NCBI RefSeq assembly: GCF_036077095.1
Contig: NZ_CP107960.1
Location: 3,844,001-3,908,000 of the forward strand
Source: Streptomyces sp. NBC_00376
Lineage (GTDB): Bacteria; Actinomycetota; Actinomycetes; Streptomycetales; Streptomycetaceae
Direction: 5' to 3'
Length of the DNA stretch: 64,000 bases
How positions within the stretch are numbered: the stretch's first letter is position 1; each line of letters starts with the position of its first letter. The notes below the pieces were generated by a model, which searched no databases, had not been told where the DNA came from, and worked only from the letters and a program-made list of their open reading frames with translations. The translations under genes and the position numbers were made by a program. Shown here in pieces: positions 17,799 to 25,033 of the stretch.

Positions 17799-17859
17799 TG
17801 ACACCCAGACGCATCTTGACACCGAGTGCCAGCAGGGGCAACGTGTGTCACATGACACG
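17799..17859. promoter_or_regulatory. Candidate TetR operator cluster (TGACAC half-sites)
   Basis: TGACACC stands at 17799 and 17817, and TGACACG at 17853; the spacings are 18 and 36 bp. The last copy forms the perfect inverted repeat GTGTCA-CA-TGACAC (17845-17858), which overlaps the ATG of the dehydrogenase. A TTGACA at 17816-17821 may double as a -35 element. Binding by the adjacent TetR-type protein is inferred from position. Confidence 0.55.
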
Positions 17860-18787
17860 GCAACAGCAGTGGACCACCGAGCAGATCCCGGACCAGACCG
17901 GCCGGGTCTCCGTCGTCACCGGAGCCAACAGCGGCCTGGGCCTGGCGACCGCGCGGGCGCTCGCCCTCCGGGGCGGGCACGTGATCCTCGCCGTACGCGA
18001 CGAGGAGAAGGGCCGCCGGGCGGCCGGGGAGATCACCGCCGGACAGCCGGACGCCCGCCTGGAGGTACGCCGGCTCGACCTGGCGGACCTGGAATCGGTC
18101 CGGGCCTTCGCCGACCGCCTGCACGCCGAACACCCACGGCTGGACGTGCTCGTCAACAACGCGGGAGTGATGGCGCCGCCCCGGTCACTGAGCGCGCAGG
18201 GCCATGAACTCCAGTTCGCCTGCAACCACTTGGGCCACTTCGCGCTCACCGGGCGGCTGCTGGGCCTGCTGTCCGCCGGGCGCGACCCCCGCGTGGTCAC
18301 GGTGAGTTCGGCCAACCACCGGCAGGGGCGGCTCTTCCTCGACGACCTCTCGGGCGAGCGCAGGTACTCGCCGATGGGCTTCTACAACCAGTCGAAGTTC
18401 GCCAACGCGGTCTTCGGCCGGGAGCTCCACCTGCGGCTGACCGCGTCCGGCAGCCCGGTGCTCAGCCTGCTCGCCCACCCCGGCTACACCTCCACCAGCC
18501 TGCAGACGAGCGCACCGGTCGGCCTGGTGAAGCTGCTGTACGGCCGCCTGCTCACCCCGCTCGCCCAGACCCCCGCGCGCGGCGCCCTGCCGCAGCTGTA
18601 CGCGGCGACCCACCCGGACGTGCGGGGCGGCGAGTTCATCGGGCCGGACGGCCCGGCCGAGCTGCGCGGCGGGCCGACCAGGGTGCGGCTGTCCCCCGAG
18701 GCGGCGGATGCCGGGACCGGCCGCCGCCTGTGGGAACTGTCGGAGCGGCTGACCGGCGTCCGGTTCACGTTCCCTGCGCCGGTCTAG
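17852..18787 (+). CDS. Short-chain dehydrogenase/reductase (protochlorophyllide reductase-like)
   Basis: 311 aa. The nucleotide-binding motif is VVTGANSGLGLATARAL, followed by LDVLVNNAGVM, FACNHLGHF and the catalytic YNQSKFAN (Tyr-x-x-x-Lys). The retinol/protochlorophyllide reductase-like subgroup reduces carbonyls with NADPH; the natural substrate is unknown. The ATG at 17852 sits in the operator palindrome and starts the motif at the usual distance. A strong bidirectional hairpin follows its stop. Confidence 0.92.
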   Translation: MTRQQQWTTEQIPDQTGRVSVVTGANSGLGLATARALALRGGHVILAVRDEEKGRRAAGEITAGQPDARLEVRRLDLADLESVRAFADRLHAEHPRLDVLVNNAGVMAPPRSLSAQGHELQFACNHLGHFALTGRLLGLLSAGRDPRVVTVSSANHRQGRLFLDDLSGERRYSPMGFYNQSKFANAVFGRELHLRLTASGSPVLSLLAHPGYTSTSLQTSAPVGLVKLLYGRLLTPLAQTPARGALPQLYAATHPDVRGGEFIGPDGPAELRGGPTRVRLSPEAADAGTGRRLWELSERLTGVRFTFPAPV

Positions 18788-18808
18788 GCCCTCATGCACC
18801 GCGACGCA

Positions 18809-18844
18809 CCGCGGCCGGTGAAGCGCGTGCTTCACCGGCCGCGG
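18809..18844. terminator. Bidirectional hairpin terminator
   Basis: A perfect 16-bp stem (CCGCGGCCGGTGAAGC and its complement) with a 4-base loop lies between the convergent dehydrogenase and lipoprotein genes. Confidence 0.9.
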
Positions 18845-18859
18845 CGTTGTTCCGTACGG

Positions 18860-19510
18860 TCAAACCTTGCCGGTGCAGATGGCGTCGTACGGCCGTCCCG
18901 GGCTCGGGAACAGCTCCAGCGGCTTGCTGCCGGCCGGGCACAGCTCGGCGGTCTTCGTCAGGTCGAGCACCTTGCTCACATTGCTGCCGCCACCGGCGCA
19001 GGCGACCTCCTTGGCCTGGTCGTTCACGCAGTCGCCCTTCACCAGCTGCCCGCCGCCCGCACCGGCGTCACCGGGGTGGTCGCCGCTCAGGTTGCGGCCG
19101 CAGATGGTCTTGCTGGGTATGCCGGTGCTTGCGTCGCCGGAACCGAAGGAGACCTTCACCGAGATGATCGCGTCCGTGCCGGCCGGGCACTGGATCGAGT
19201 CGGCGAACATGGCGCCGTCCTTGATCTCCAGGGCCTTGAGCGTCGCATTGGAGTCGTCGCAGTCCAGCGGCTGGTAGGCGTCCTTCTTGCTGCTGTCGGG
19301 ACCGGCGCAGTCGCCGACCTTCCAGTCCTTGGCCTCATGGGTCCCGTCGCTCGACGACTTGTTGCAGGCGGTGGCCGCCCCCAGGACGAGTGCGACGGCC
19401 AGCACCGCCTTCGAGCCGTTCAGGAGAGCCTTGCGAGAGCCGCGTCGCGCGGGGGGAACGGTGCTGTTTCGGCTGCCGCCGTGGGGGTGCGTGCTGCCGT
19501 TGACTCTCAT
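18860..19510 (-). CDS. Putative secreted lipoprotein, function unknown
   Basis: 216 aa from the ATG at 19510, which has AAGGAG just upstream. A basic N-terminus, unusually long for a signal (about 20 residues with RRGSRKALLNG), leads to a hydrophobic stretch AVLAVALVLGAATAC; the Cys could be lipidated, though the lipobox is imperfect (ATAC). The mature part has six to eight cysteines (CAGPDSS, LDCDD, IQCPAG, TICGRN, GDCVND, VACAGG) that could form disulfides, as in the LppU-like/septum-formation-type proteins of Streptomyces. No enzymatic motif is seen. Confidence 0.75.
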   Translation of the reverse strand: MRVNGSTHPHGGSRNSTVPPARRGSRKALLNGSKAVLAVALVLGAATACNKSSSDGTHEAKDWKVGDCAGPDSSKKDAYQPLDCDDSNATLKALEIKDGAMFADSIQCPAGTDAIISVKVSFGSGDASTGIPSKTICGRNLSGDHPGDAGAGGGQLVKGDCVNDQAKEVACAGGGSNVSKVLDLTKTAELCPAGSKPLELFPSPGRPYDAICTGKV

Positions 19511-19630
19511 GCTGCTCCTTGAAGTTCGGGTATGTGGCGCGGCCCGCACAAGCACTCGGCGTGGCCCGCGCATGGTGGCGCGCGCGTGATGACGACAGGA
19601 CCGGGCGCCACGGTTCCCGCTCCGGCGGAT

Positions 19631-20215
19631 TCAGCTTCCCTGCGGGACCGGAGCGGCGAACTCCACGTCGGCGGCGCGCGCCACGACCTCCAGATCGCTG
19701 CCGAGGGCCCATTCGGCGACCCGCGAGACCGCGGCGGCCGGGACGGGGCCACTGATCCCCGGCGCGGCCGGGATGTCGTGCGTCGCGTGCGCGTCGTGCG
19801 GCATGACGACCCGGTACCCCAGCTCCAGCGCCGTACGGGCCGTCGCCTGTACGCACATCTCGGACATCACCCCGCAGACGGCGAGCGCCCGCACCCCCGC
19901 GTCCCTCAACAGGCCGTCCAGCGGCGTCCCGTGGAAGCCGTCGTCCCTGAGCTTGCGGATCACGACCTCCGTGTCCGAGGCGTCGACGCGGTGGTGAAGC
20001 TCCCAGCCGGGCGTGCCCGGTTCGTCCCCCGTCCCGGGCCGCCCGTCGTTCTGCACATGGACGACGAGCGCCCCGCCCTTCCGCGCCCGCGCGATCAGCC
20101 CCGCCGTCCGGTCCACGAGCCGGTCCGCCCCGGGCACCGCCCGTTCACCGACGACCGCGTCCGCCTGGACGTCCACAACGAGCAGTGCCTGTACGGGAAG
20201 TGCGCGATCGCTCAT
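19631..20215 (-). CDS. Isochorismatase-like cysteine hydrolase
   Basis: 194 aa. The fold is shown by ALLVVDVQADAVVGE (catalytic Asp), VVIRKLRDDGFHGTPLDGLL (catalytic Lys region) and VRALAVCGVMSEMCVQATAR with the nucleophilic Cys in the usual C-G-x-x-S-x-x-C context. Members hydrolyse amides or enol ethers such as nicotinamide or isochorismate; the substrate here is not evident. The ATG at 20215 gives the standard N-terminus. Confidence 0.9.
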   Translation of the reverse strand: MSDRALPVQALLVVDVQADAVVGERAVPGADRLVDRTAGLIARARKGGALVVHVQNDGRPGTGDEPGTPGWELHHRVDASDTEVVIRKLRDDGFHGTPLDGLLRDAGVRALAVCGVMSEMCVQATARTALELGYRVVMPHDAHATHDIPAAPGISGPVPAAAVSRVAEWALGSDLEVVARAADVEFAAPVPQGS

Positions 20216-20295
20216 GCCGTCATCATGTCCGGCGGCACCGGTGCGCCTCCACCCGTTTTGGAGCCCTGCCCCAGGGCCGCCCGCCGCCCCGCCCC

Positions 20296-20457
20296 AGGGC
20301 CTCTCGTTTGGATCATGCCGGGCTCGCGAGGTATGGCACGCACACTCGCCGCGTTGTCGTCGGTCGCCAGGGCGCCGCCCTGACTCCCTCCTCCGCCTTG
20401 CGATCGCACGCACCAGACGCCGCTCCCTGATCCGGCCTGATCCAAACGAAAGACCCT
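20296..20457. mobile_element. MITE-like 162-bp element with terminal inverted repeats
   Basis: The ends are 26-bp inverted repeats (20296-20321 and 20432-20457) differing at three positions; the core reads TCGTTTGGATCATGCCGG on the left and its near complement on the right. No coding capacity is present. Sequences with this TTTCGTTTGGATCA end recur in Streptomyces genomes as I remember them, so it is probably a non-autonomous mobile or repetitive element. Its right end supplies the stop codon (TAG, 20456-20458) of the next gene. No clear target-site duplication is visible. Confidence 0.7.
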
Positions 20458-21073
20458 AAGCCCTCAGCCCCACGACGCCCCAGCCCCGCCCGGCCGCTTC
20501 GGTGAGGACGTGTCCCCACTCCGCCAGCAGCCGGGCGAACTCGTCGAAGTCGGCGATCCAGCCGTCGGGTACCGCGGCGTGCTCGTCGAACGCCTCGCGC
20601 AGGCCTTCGAGCCGTGGCCGTACGCCCTCCCAGGTCGCGACCAGCTCCCGGACGCTCCGCGGTGACCGGGCGACCATCAGGCCGTACGTGCCTCCCGGGT
20701 CGTCGGCGAAGAAGTCCAGGTCCGTCCGCCCCGACTCGCCGTCCACGCCGTCCCAGATCAACCCGAGCAGGAAGCTGTCCAGCCCGGCCCGCAACAGCGG
20801 ATCGGCGTGGTCCCGCACGTGTTCCCAGCGGTGCGTGGCCCAGAAGTGCGGCTTGTACGAGCCCAGGGTGTGCAGGAATTCGTAGACGGCGAAGCGGCCG
20901 CTGTTCGGACCCTGCGGCCACTTCCAGTCGCCATCGACCTCCGGGGCGTCGTGGTCCCACAGCCCCGTCTCGTCGGCGTCCCAGGCGTTCTCCAGCCGGG
21001 ACAGCCGCTCGCGCGGCGGCACTTCGCCCAGCCATGACCAGTCGGTGATCAGCACCGTTATGTCGACCCCCAT
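20456..21073 (-). CDS. Hypothetical protein, DUF1877-like
   Basis: 205 aa beginning MGVDITVLITDWSWLGEVPP. The sequence is rich in tryptophan and acidic residues (WDADETGLWDHDAPEVDGDW; LGSYKPHFWATHRWEHV), with no signal peptide or membrane segment. The MGxx start and composition recall small DUF1877-type proteins, but I do not recognise it with confidence. The MITE-like element ends inside its stop codon, so insertion may have changed its original C-terminus (GRGWGVVGLRA). Confidence 0.65.
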   Translation of the reverse strand: MGVDITVLITDWSWLGEVPPRERLSRLENAWDADETGLWDHDAPEVDGDWKWPQGPNSGRFAVYEFLHTLGSYKPHFWATHRWEHVRDHADPLLRAGLDSFLLGLIWDGVDGESGRTDLDFFADDPGGTYGLMVARSPRSVRELVATWEGVRPRLEGLREAFDEHAAVPDGWIADFDEFARLLAEWGHVLTEAAGRGWGVVGLRA

Positions 21074-21136
21074 GGCGCGAGGCTACCGGCCACGGTCGGG
21101 TCGCCGACGCGCTTGCGCCTATCCGTCGCGTAACAG

Positions 21137-21146
21137 ATGTATACAT
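21137..21146. promoter_or_regulatory. ATGTATACAT palindrome upstream of toxin-antitoxin pair
   Basis: A perfect 10-bp palindrome, 32 bp before the antitoxin ATG. YefM-type antitoxins are known to bind operators built on TGTACA-type hexamers; TGTATACA here is close. It also overlaps a plausible -10 region (TATACAT). Autoregulation is inferred. Confidence 0.5.
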
Positions 21147-21177
21147 TCGCAACACGAGTGAGCCTGTCATCGAATCC

Positions 21178-21432
21178 ATGGCGGAGGTTCGCCGTCACCT
21201 CGCCGATGCCATAGACCGTGCACGCCGGGACGACACCCCGACGATCATCACGCGCCGTGGCAGGCGCGAAGCCGTGCTGGTCGATATCGACGAGTACCTG
21301 CGCCTGAAGCAGGCCGCCGAACAGCAAGAGGACGAGTGGCTGAACCGACTGGCCGACGAAGCCGAGTCCGAGGGTCTGGACGGTTCGGCCTCCATGGAGG
21401 AAATGGCCGCACTCCTCCGATCGGTGCCCTGA
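21178..21432 (+). CDS. Phd/YefM-family antitoxin
   Basis: 84 aa from the ATG at 21178. The Phd/YefM fold is clear in VRRHLADAIDRARRDDTP, TIITRRGRREAVLVDIDEYL and LKQAAEQQ; the acidic C-terminal half (EDEWLNRLADEAESEG) would wrap the toxin. The sequence just upstream in frame encodes SEPVIES, which looks like the true family N-terminus, but the codon at the expected start is ACG, not ATG. No ribosome-binding site is visible before either. The toxin gene follows after 4 bp. Confidence 0.85.
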   Translation: MAEVRRHLADAIDRARRDDTPTIITRRGRREAVLVDIDEYLRLKQAAEQQEDEWLNRLADEAESEGLDGSASMEEMAALLRSVP

Positions 21433-21436
21433 CCGC

Positions 21437-21715
21437 ATGGGACACGTCGCGCGATTCACCTCGCACGCACAACGGGACCTGCTGAAAATTCCCCGCCAGG
21501 ACGCGCTGCGCATCCTCATCCGGCTCAGCGAGCTTCAGAAAGCGCTGGACGCAGGCGACACCACGGCCTTCGACATGAAGGTGCTCCAGGGTCATTCCGA
21601 TCGCCGGCAGCTGAGAATCGGCGACTACCGCGCCGTCTACACGATCGAGGACGGCCGGCTGATCCTCTGGGTACTGACGGTCGGACACCGCCGCGAGGTC
21701 TACCGCGGTCGGTAG
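21437..21715 (+). CDS. RelE/ParE-family toxin
   Basis: 92 aa. Features are a basic N-terminal helix (RFTSHAQRDLLKIPRQDALR), the central strands KVLQGHSDRRQLRIGDYRAVY and the C-terminal ILWVLTVGHRREVYRGR, typical of RelE-type mRNA interferases with Arg and His/Tyr near the C-terminus. It would cleave mRNA on the ribosome unless bound by the antitoxin encoded just upstream. The pair forms one operon ending at a hairpin. Confidence 0.9.
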   Translation: MGHVARFTSHAQRDLLKIPRQDALRILIRLSELQKALDAGDTTAFDMKVLQGHSDRRQLRIGDYRAVYTIEDGRLILWVLTVGHRREVYRGR

Positions 21716-21738
21716 CAGCAGCCGACGGCCCTCGAAGG

Positions 21739-21769
21739 ACACCGCGGACCGCGCCCCGGGCCGCGGTGT
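21739..21769 (+). terminator. Hairpin terminator of the toxin-antitoxin operon
   Basis: A 9-bp perfect stem ACACCGCGG / CCGCGGTGT with a GC-rich 13-base loop, 24 bp past the toxin stop. Confidence 0.6.
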
Positions 21770-21837
21770 GGCATCGTCCCGCACATGGCGGATCCGGCGG
21801 AGCCGGAGACGGGACGGAGACGGGGACGGTCGGGGCT

Positions 21838-22209
21838 GTGGAGTCGTGGAGCCTTGCCGGTGACACCGTCGCCGTGTCCGCCGGCTCGGTGGCGGAGGCG
21901 CTCCGGGCGAGGATCGCGGGCGGGAAGCTCGAATCGCTGCTGGAGAGTTCGTCGGGGCGGACGCTGTTCGTCGTGAGCAACGCCGAGCGGGCGATGGTGA
22001 TGCTGCTCGATCACCCCGGCGACCCGGGCGAGCACGCCACGGATCCCGGGGCGGAGGACTGGAGCGACGGGTTCGTCCTCTCGAACGGGCAGGCCGACGA
22101 GTACCCCGACGCGGACACCGTGCCGCTCGCCGAGGCCCTTCGGATCGTCCGCCACATCCTCGCCACCGGCCGGCCCCCGGCCGACGCGGCGTGGGCGGTC
22201 GACCGCTGA
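21838..22209 (+). CDS. Imm1-family-like immunity protein
   Basis: About 123 aa from a GTG at 21838; the frame is open further upstream, so the start is uncertain. The C-terminal part GFVLSNGQADEYPDADTVPLAEALRIVRHILATG follows the Imm1 pattern (G-x-x-x-E-Y-P, V-P, then an EAL-type helix and a variable end). Imm1 proteins neutralise deaminase or nuclease effectors of polymorphic toxin systems. No toxin gene lies next to it, so it may be an orphan immunity gene protecting against toxins of other strains. The segment names above are from memory of the family. Confidence 0.65.
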   Translation: MESWSLAGDTVAVSAGSVAEALRARIAGGKLESLLESSSGRTLFVVSNAERAMVMLLDHPGDPGEHATDPGAEDWSDGFVLSNGQADEYPDADTVPLAEALRIVRHILATGRPPADAAWAVDR

Positions 22210-22230
22210 GCCGGTCCGTGGATCAGGGCG

Positions 22231-24219
22231 TCAGGACGGGCATTCCGCCAGCTTCGGCTTGTTCGGCGGGCTCTTCCGGTTCAGCAGCGGGGCGAGGTGG
22301 TCGGCGTACAGCTGCTCCCAGACACCGTCGGTCATGATCTTCTTCAGTGCCGAACACACCTCCCCCTTCAGCCCCTTCTCGTCCGGCTTCATCGCGACGC
22401 CGTAGCCCTCCGCGCCCGGACCGCTGTCCAGCCGCTTCAGCTCGGCGGGCTTGTCCTTGACGAAGCCGGCGAGGATGACGTCGTCCGTACTCACCGCGTA
22501 GACCGACGACGTCGGGTCCAACAGGTCGCGCACGCAACGGTCGTAGCCGTTCGGCAGCGACTCCGTCATGTTGTAGCCCGCCTTGGGCAGCCATGACTCG
22601 TACGTCGAGCTCCTGGCGGTACACACTTCGAACTGCTTGTTCCGCAGCATCCTGGAGTCGTCGATCGCCCCCGCCTTCGCCTTCCTGCGGACCATGAAGC
22701 TCCGGCTGGCCACGTAGTACGGCCCGGCGAACGCGACGCTGTAGTCGGGCGCCTTCGCGTGCTTGCGCTCCTCCGTGATGCTGTAGGTGGCGATGACCAG
22801 ATCCACATCGCCCTTCTGCAGTATCGTGCTCCGGTTCTCGCTGCTCACGGGCTCGAAGGTGACCCGGTCGCGGCTGTAGCCCATGTCTCGCGCGATGGCA
22901 TAGGCCACGTCGATCTCGTACCCGCGGTACGTGCCGTTCCTGGTCTTCTCGCTCAGTCCGGGCTGATCGGCCTTGACGCCCACCTTCAGGACCGGGTGCG
23001 TCTTGATGTACGGGGCGGCCCGGGAGCCGCCGCGCGGACGGCTGCCCGCCTCCGACGTACCGTCCCCCTGCATCCGCTCCACGGCGAACCATCCGAGACC
23101 GGCCACCAACGCCGCGCACACCGCGACCGCCGAGAGCTTCTGCCATCCCGGGACGCCCTTCTTCGGCCGCCGGGGCGGCGCGGGCGATGCCTGAGGGGGT
23201 ACGGGAACGGGCTCGGGTGCGGGGGCGGGTACCGGGGCGGGGACAGGGGCGGGGACGGGTACCGGCACGGGGTCGGGCTTCGCGGCGGAGTCGTGGAGGA
23301 TCTTCCGGAGCATCTCCTCCGCGCTCCCGGCGCTCAGCCGGCGGCGCGGATCCTTGTGCATCAGCCGGCCCACGACCTCGGCCAGGTCCCCGCCGTGTTC
23401 CATCGGCAGGGGGTCGGACTGGCAGGCGGCGACCAGGACCTCGTACTCGTTCGGCCGGTCGAAGGGGTGCCTGCCCTCGACCATCTCGTACAGCGTGACG
23501 CCCAGCGACCACAGGTCGGAGGCGGGTGTCGCGGTGCTCTCCTGCGCCGTCTGGGCGAGCAGCTCGGGCGCCAGGTACTTGAACGTGCCGATGAGCTCAC
23601 CGGCCCTCGTGAGCGGGGCGGCACCGGCGAAGGTCGCGATCCCGAAGTCCGCCAGGATCGCGAAGTCCTCCTTGGCGAACAGGATGTTGGCCGGCTTCAC
23701 ATCGCGGTGGACCACCCGTGCCTCGTGGACCGCCCGCAGCCCGCTCAGCACCTGGAGGCCGATCGCGGCCGTCCGCCGCACCGGCAGCCGATGCTCGGCG
23801 CGCATCAGGTCCGCCAGCGAACGCGCGTCGAGCAGGTCCATCACGATCCAGACCTGGTTGCCGGACTCGACCCGGTCGTGCACCGCCACCACGTTGGGAT
23901 GCTTGATCTTGGCGATGGCCGCGGCCTCCCGCCGGGCCCGCTGCATCATCTGCTCCTGCGTGGCCGCCCCGACGGCGTCCCGGCCGAGCAGCCCCTTCAC
24001 CGCGACGTGCCGGTCCAGGCGGGTGTCCAGGGCCTCCCAGACCTCGCCCATGCCACCGCGCCCGAGGCTGTGCAGCAACTCGTAACGTCCGTCGATCACA
24101 TGGTGCGGCGCGGGGGCCGCCGCCCGTTCCGGCGACCGGGACGGCTCCGACGCAGGCTCGGTCTCCGGCCACGACTGCCCGCGGTCCGAATCGCGACCGG
24201 CCGTACCCTCGCTGTGCAT
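22231..24219 (-). CDS. Transmembrane Ser/Thr protein kinase with extracellular solute-binding sensor domain
   Basis: 662 aa. The N-terminal kinase has GRGGMGEV (53-60), Lys75 in VAVKG, HRDVKPAN (171-178), DFG (191-193) and YLAPEL, so it should be active. A proline/valine/alanine repeat linker (about 316-350) precedes one transmembrane helix (361-380). The extracellular part from about 408 is a family 3 solute-binding domain: VLKVGVKADQPGLSEK, YRGYEIDVAYAIARDMGY, and IATYSITEERKHAKAPDYSV, as in glutamate/polar amino-acid binding proteins. The design implies that ligand binding outside controls phosphorylation inside, combining in one chain the parts that mycobacteria separate as GlnH/GlnX/PknG. 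The ATG follows GGGGG. Confidence 0.92.
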   Translation of the reverse strand: MHSEGTAGRDSDRGQSWPETEPASEPSRSPERAAAPAPHHVIDGRYELLHSLGRGGMGEVWEALDTRLDRHVAVKGLLGRDAVGAATQEQMMQRARREAAAIAKIKHPNVVAVHDRVESGNQVWIVMDLLDARSLADLMRAEHRLPVRRTAAIGLQVLSGLRAVHEARVVHRDVKPANILFAKEDFAILADFGIATFAGAAPLTRAGELIGTFKYLAPELLAQTAQESTATPASDLWSLGVTLYEMVEGRHPFDRPNEYEVLVAACQSDPLPMEHGGDLAEVVGRLMHKDPRRRLSAGSAEEMLRKILHDSAAKPDPVPVPVPAPVPAPVPAPAPEPVPVPPQASPAPPRRPKKGVPGWQKLSAVAVCAALVAGLGWFAVERMQGDGTSEAGSRPRGGSRAAPYIKTHPVLKVGVKADQPGLSEKTRNGTYRGYEIDVAYAIARDMGYSRDRVTFEPVSSENRSTILQKGDVDLVIATYSITEERKHAKAPDYSVAFAGPYYVASRSFMVRRKAKAGAIDDSRMLRNKQFEVCTARSSTYESWLPKAGYNMTESLPNGYDRCVRDLLDPTSSVYAVSTDDVILAGFVKDKPAELKRLDSGPGAEGYGVAMKPDEKGLKGEVCSALKKIMTDGVWEQLYADHLAPLLNRKSPPNKPKLAECPS

Positions 24220-24348
24220 GCGACCCCCTGTGGACTACATGGAGGCAACAGACTAGACGCTCGGTCATACCCCGAAGCGGCTCGCAGCACTTGTGATTCG
24301 GTCACTTCGAGGCGCCTTCCGGACCGCCGCCGCCCCCGTCGGCCGCGC

Positions 24349-24852
24349 TCATCCTCCGTCCGTGAACCGCTCCCCGCACCGGCTGCAGAACACCGGTTCC
24401 GGGTCCGGCGAGAGCCGGCCGCACCCCGGGCAGACCAGGTCCAGCATGCAGGGCGCCTCGCCCCCTTCGTACGAGAGGGCGGGGGCGGCCGGGGCCGCGG
24501 ACCTGATGGTGAGGCCGGGGCGGCGGCGGTGGACGGTCAGGTAGGTGAGGCCGTCCGGACCGGCCGCGAGGGCGCGGCGGGAGGTGCGGGGCAGCCAGGC
24601 GACGGTGGTCGGAGTCAACTCCAGCGAAACGTCCCCGGCGTCGATCCGGCCGTCGCCCGCGACGACGACCAGGAGGACGTCCAGTACGTCCTCCTGGTGC
24701 TCACCGACCTCGCCGCCGGGCGGAAGGCGTACCAGGTTGGCGTCCAATTCACGGCCCTGTTCGGCCAGTTGCCACAGGGCCCCGCGCCGGTCGGGGGTCG
24801 CTTCGCGGAGCAGCTCGTCGAGTACGGCAAGAACGCGCGGCACAGAGATCAC
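24349..24852 (-). CDS. Cupin-like protein with C-terminal zinc ribbon
   Basis: 167 aa from a GTG at 24852. The middle (LVRLPPGGEVGEHQEDVLDV and VVVAGDGRIDAGDVSLELTP) looks like a small cupin barrel. The C-terminus carries a zinc ribbon, LVCPGCGRLSPDPEPVFCSRCGERF, with two Cys-x-x-Cys pairs. Its role is unknown; zinc ribbons here suggest nucleic-acid or protein contact. It lies between the kinase and the amidase but has its own spacing, so co-regulation is not implied. Confidence 0.75.
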   Translation of the reverse strand: MISVPRVLAVLDELLREATPDRRGALWQLAEQGRELDANLVRLPPGGEVGEHQEDVLDVLLVVVAGDGRIDAGDVSLELTPTTVAWLPRTSRRALAAGPDGLTYLTVHRRRPGLTIRSAAPAAPALSYEGGEAPCMLDLVCPGCGRLSPDPEPVFCSRCGERFTDGG

Positions 24853-25033
24853 GGCAAGCAGGCTACGCCTGGCCCGGGGGCGGTGCCGGGCTGTCGTACG
24901 GGCATGGGAAGCTGAGCTTCCGCTGTATGCGCGCGCCGGTACTCGTACCCCCCACCGGTCACCTGTGACCTGTGCCGTCGCCTGCCCCGGCGGTTCATGG
25001 AACGAACATCGAAGACGATCCTTGGGGTACGAC

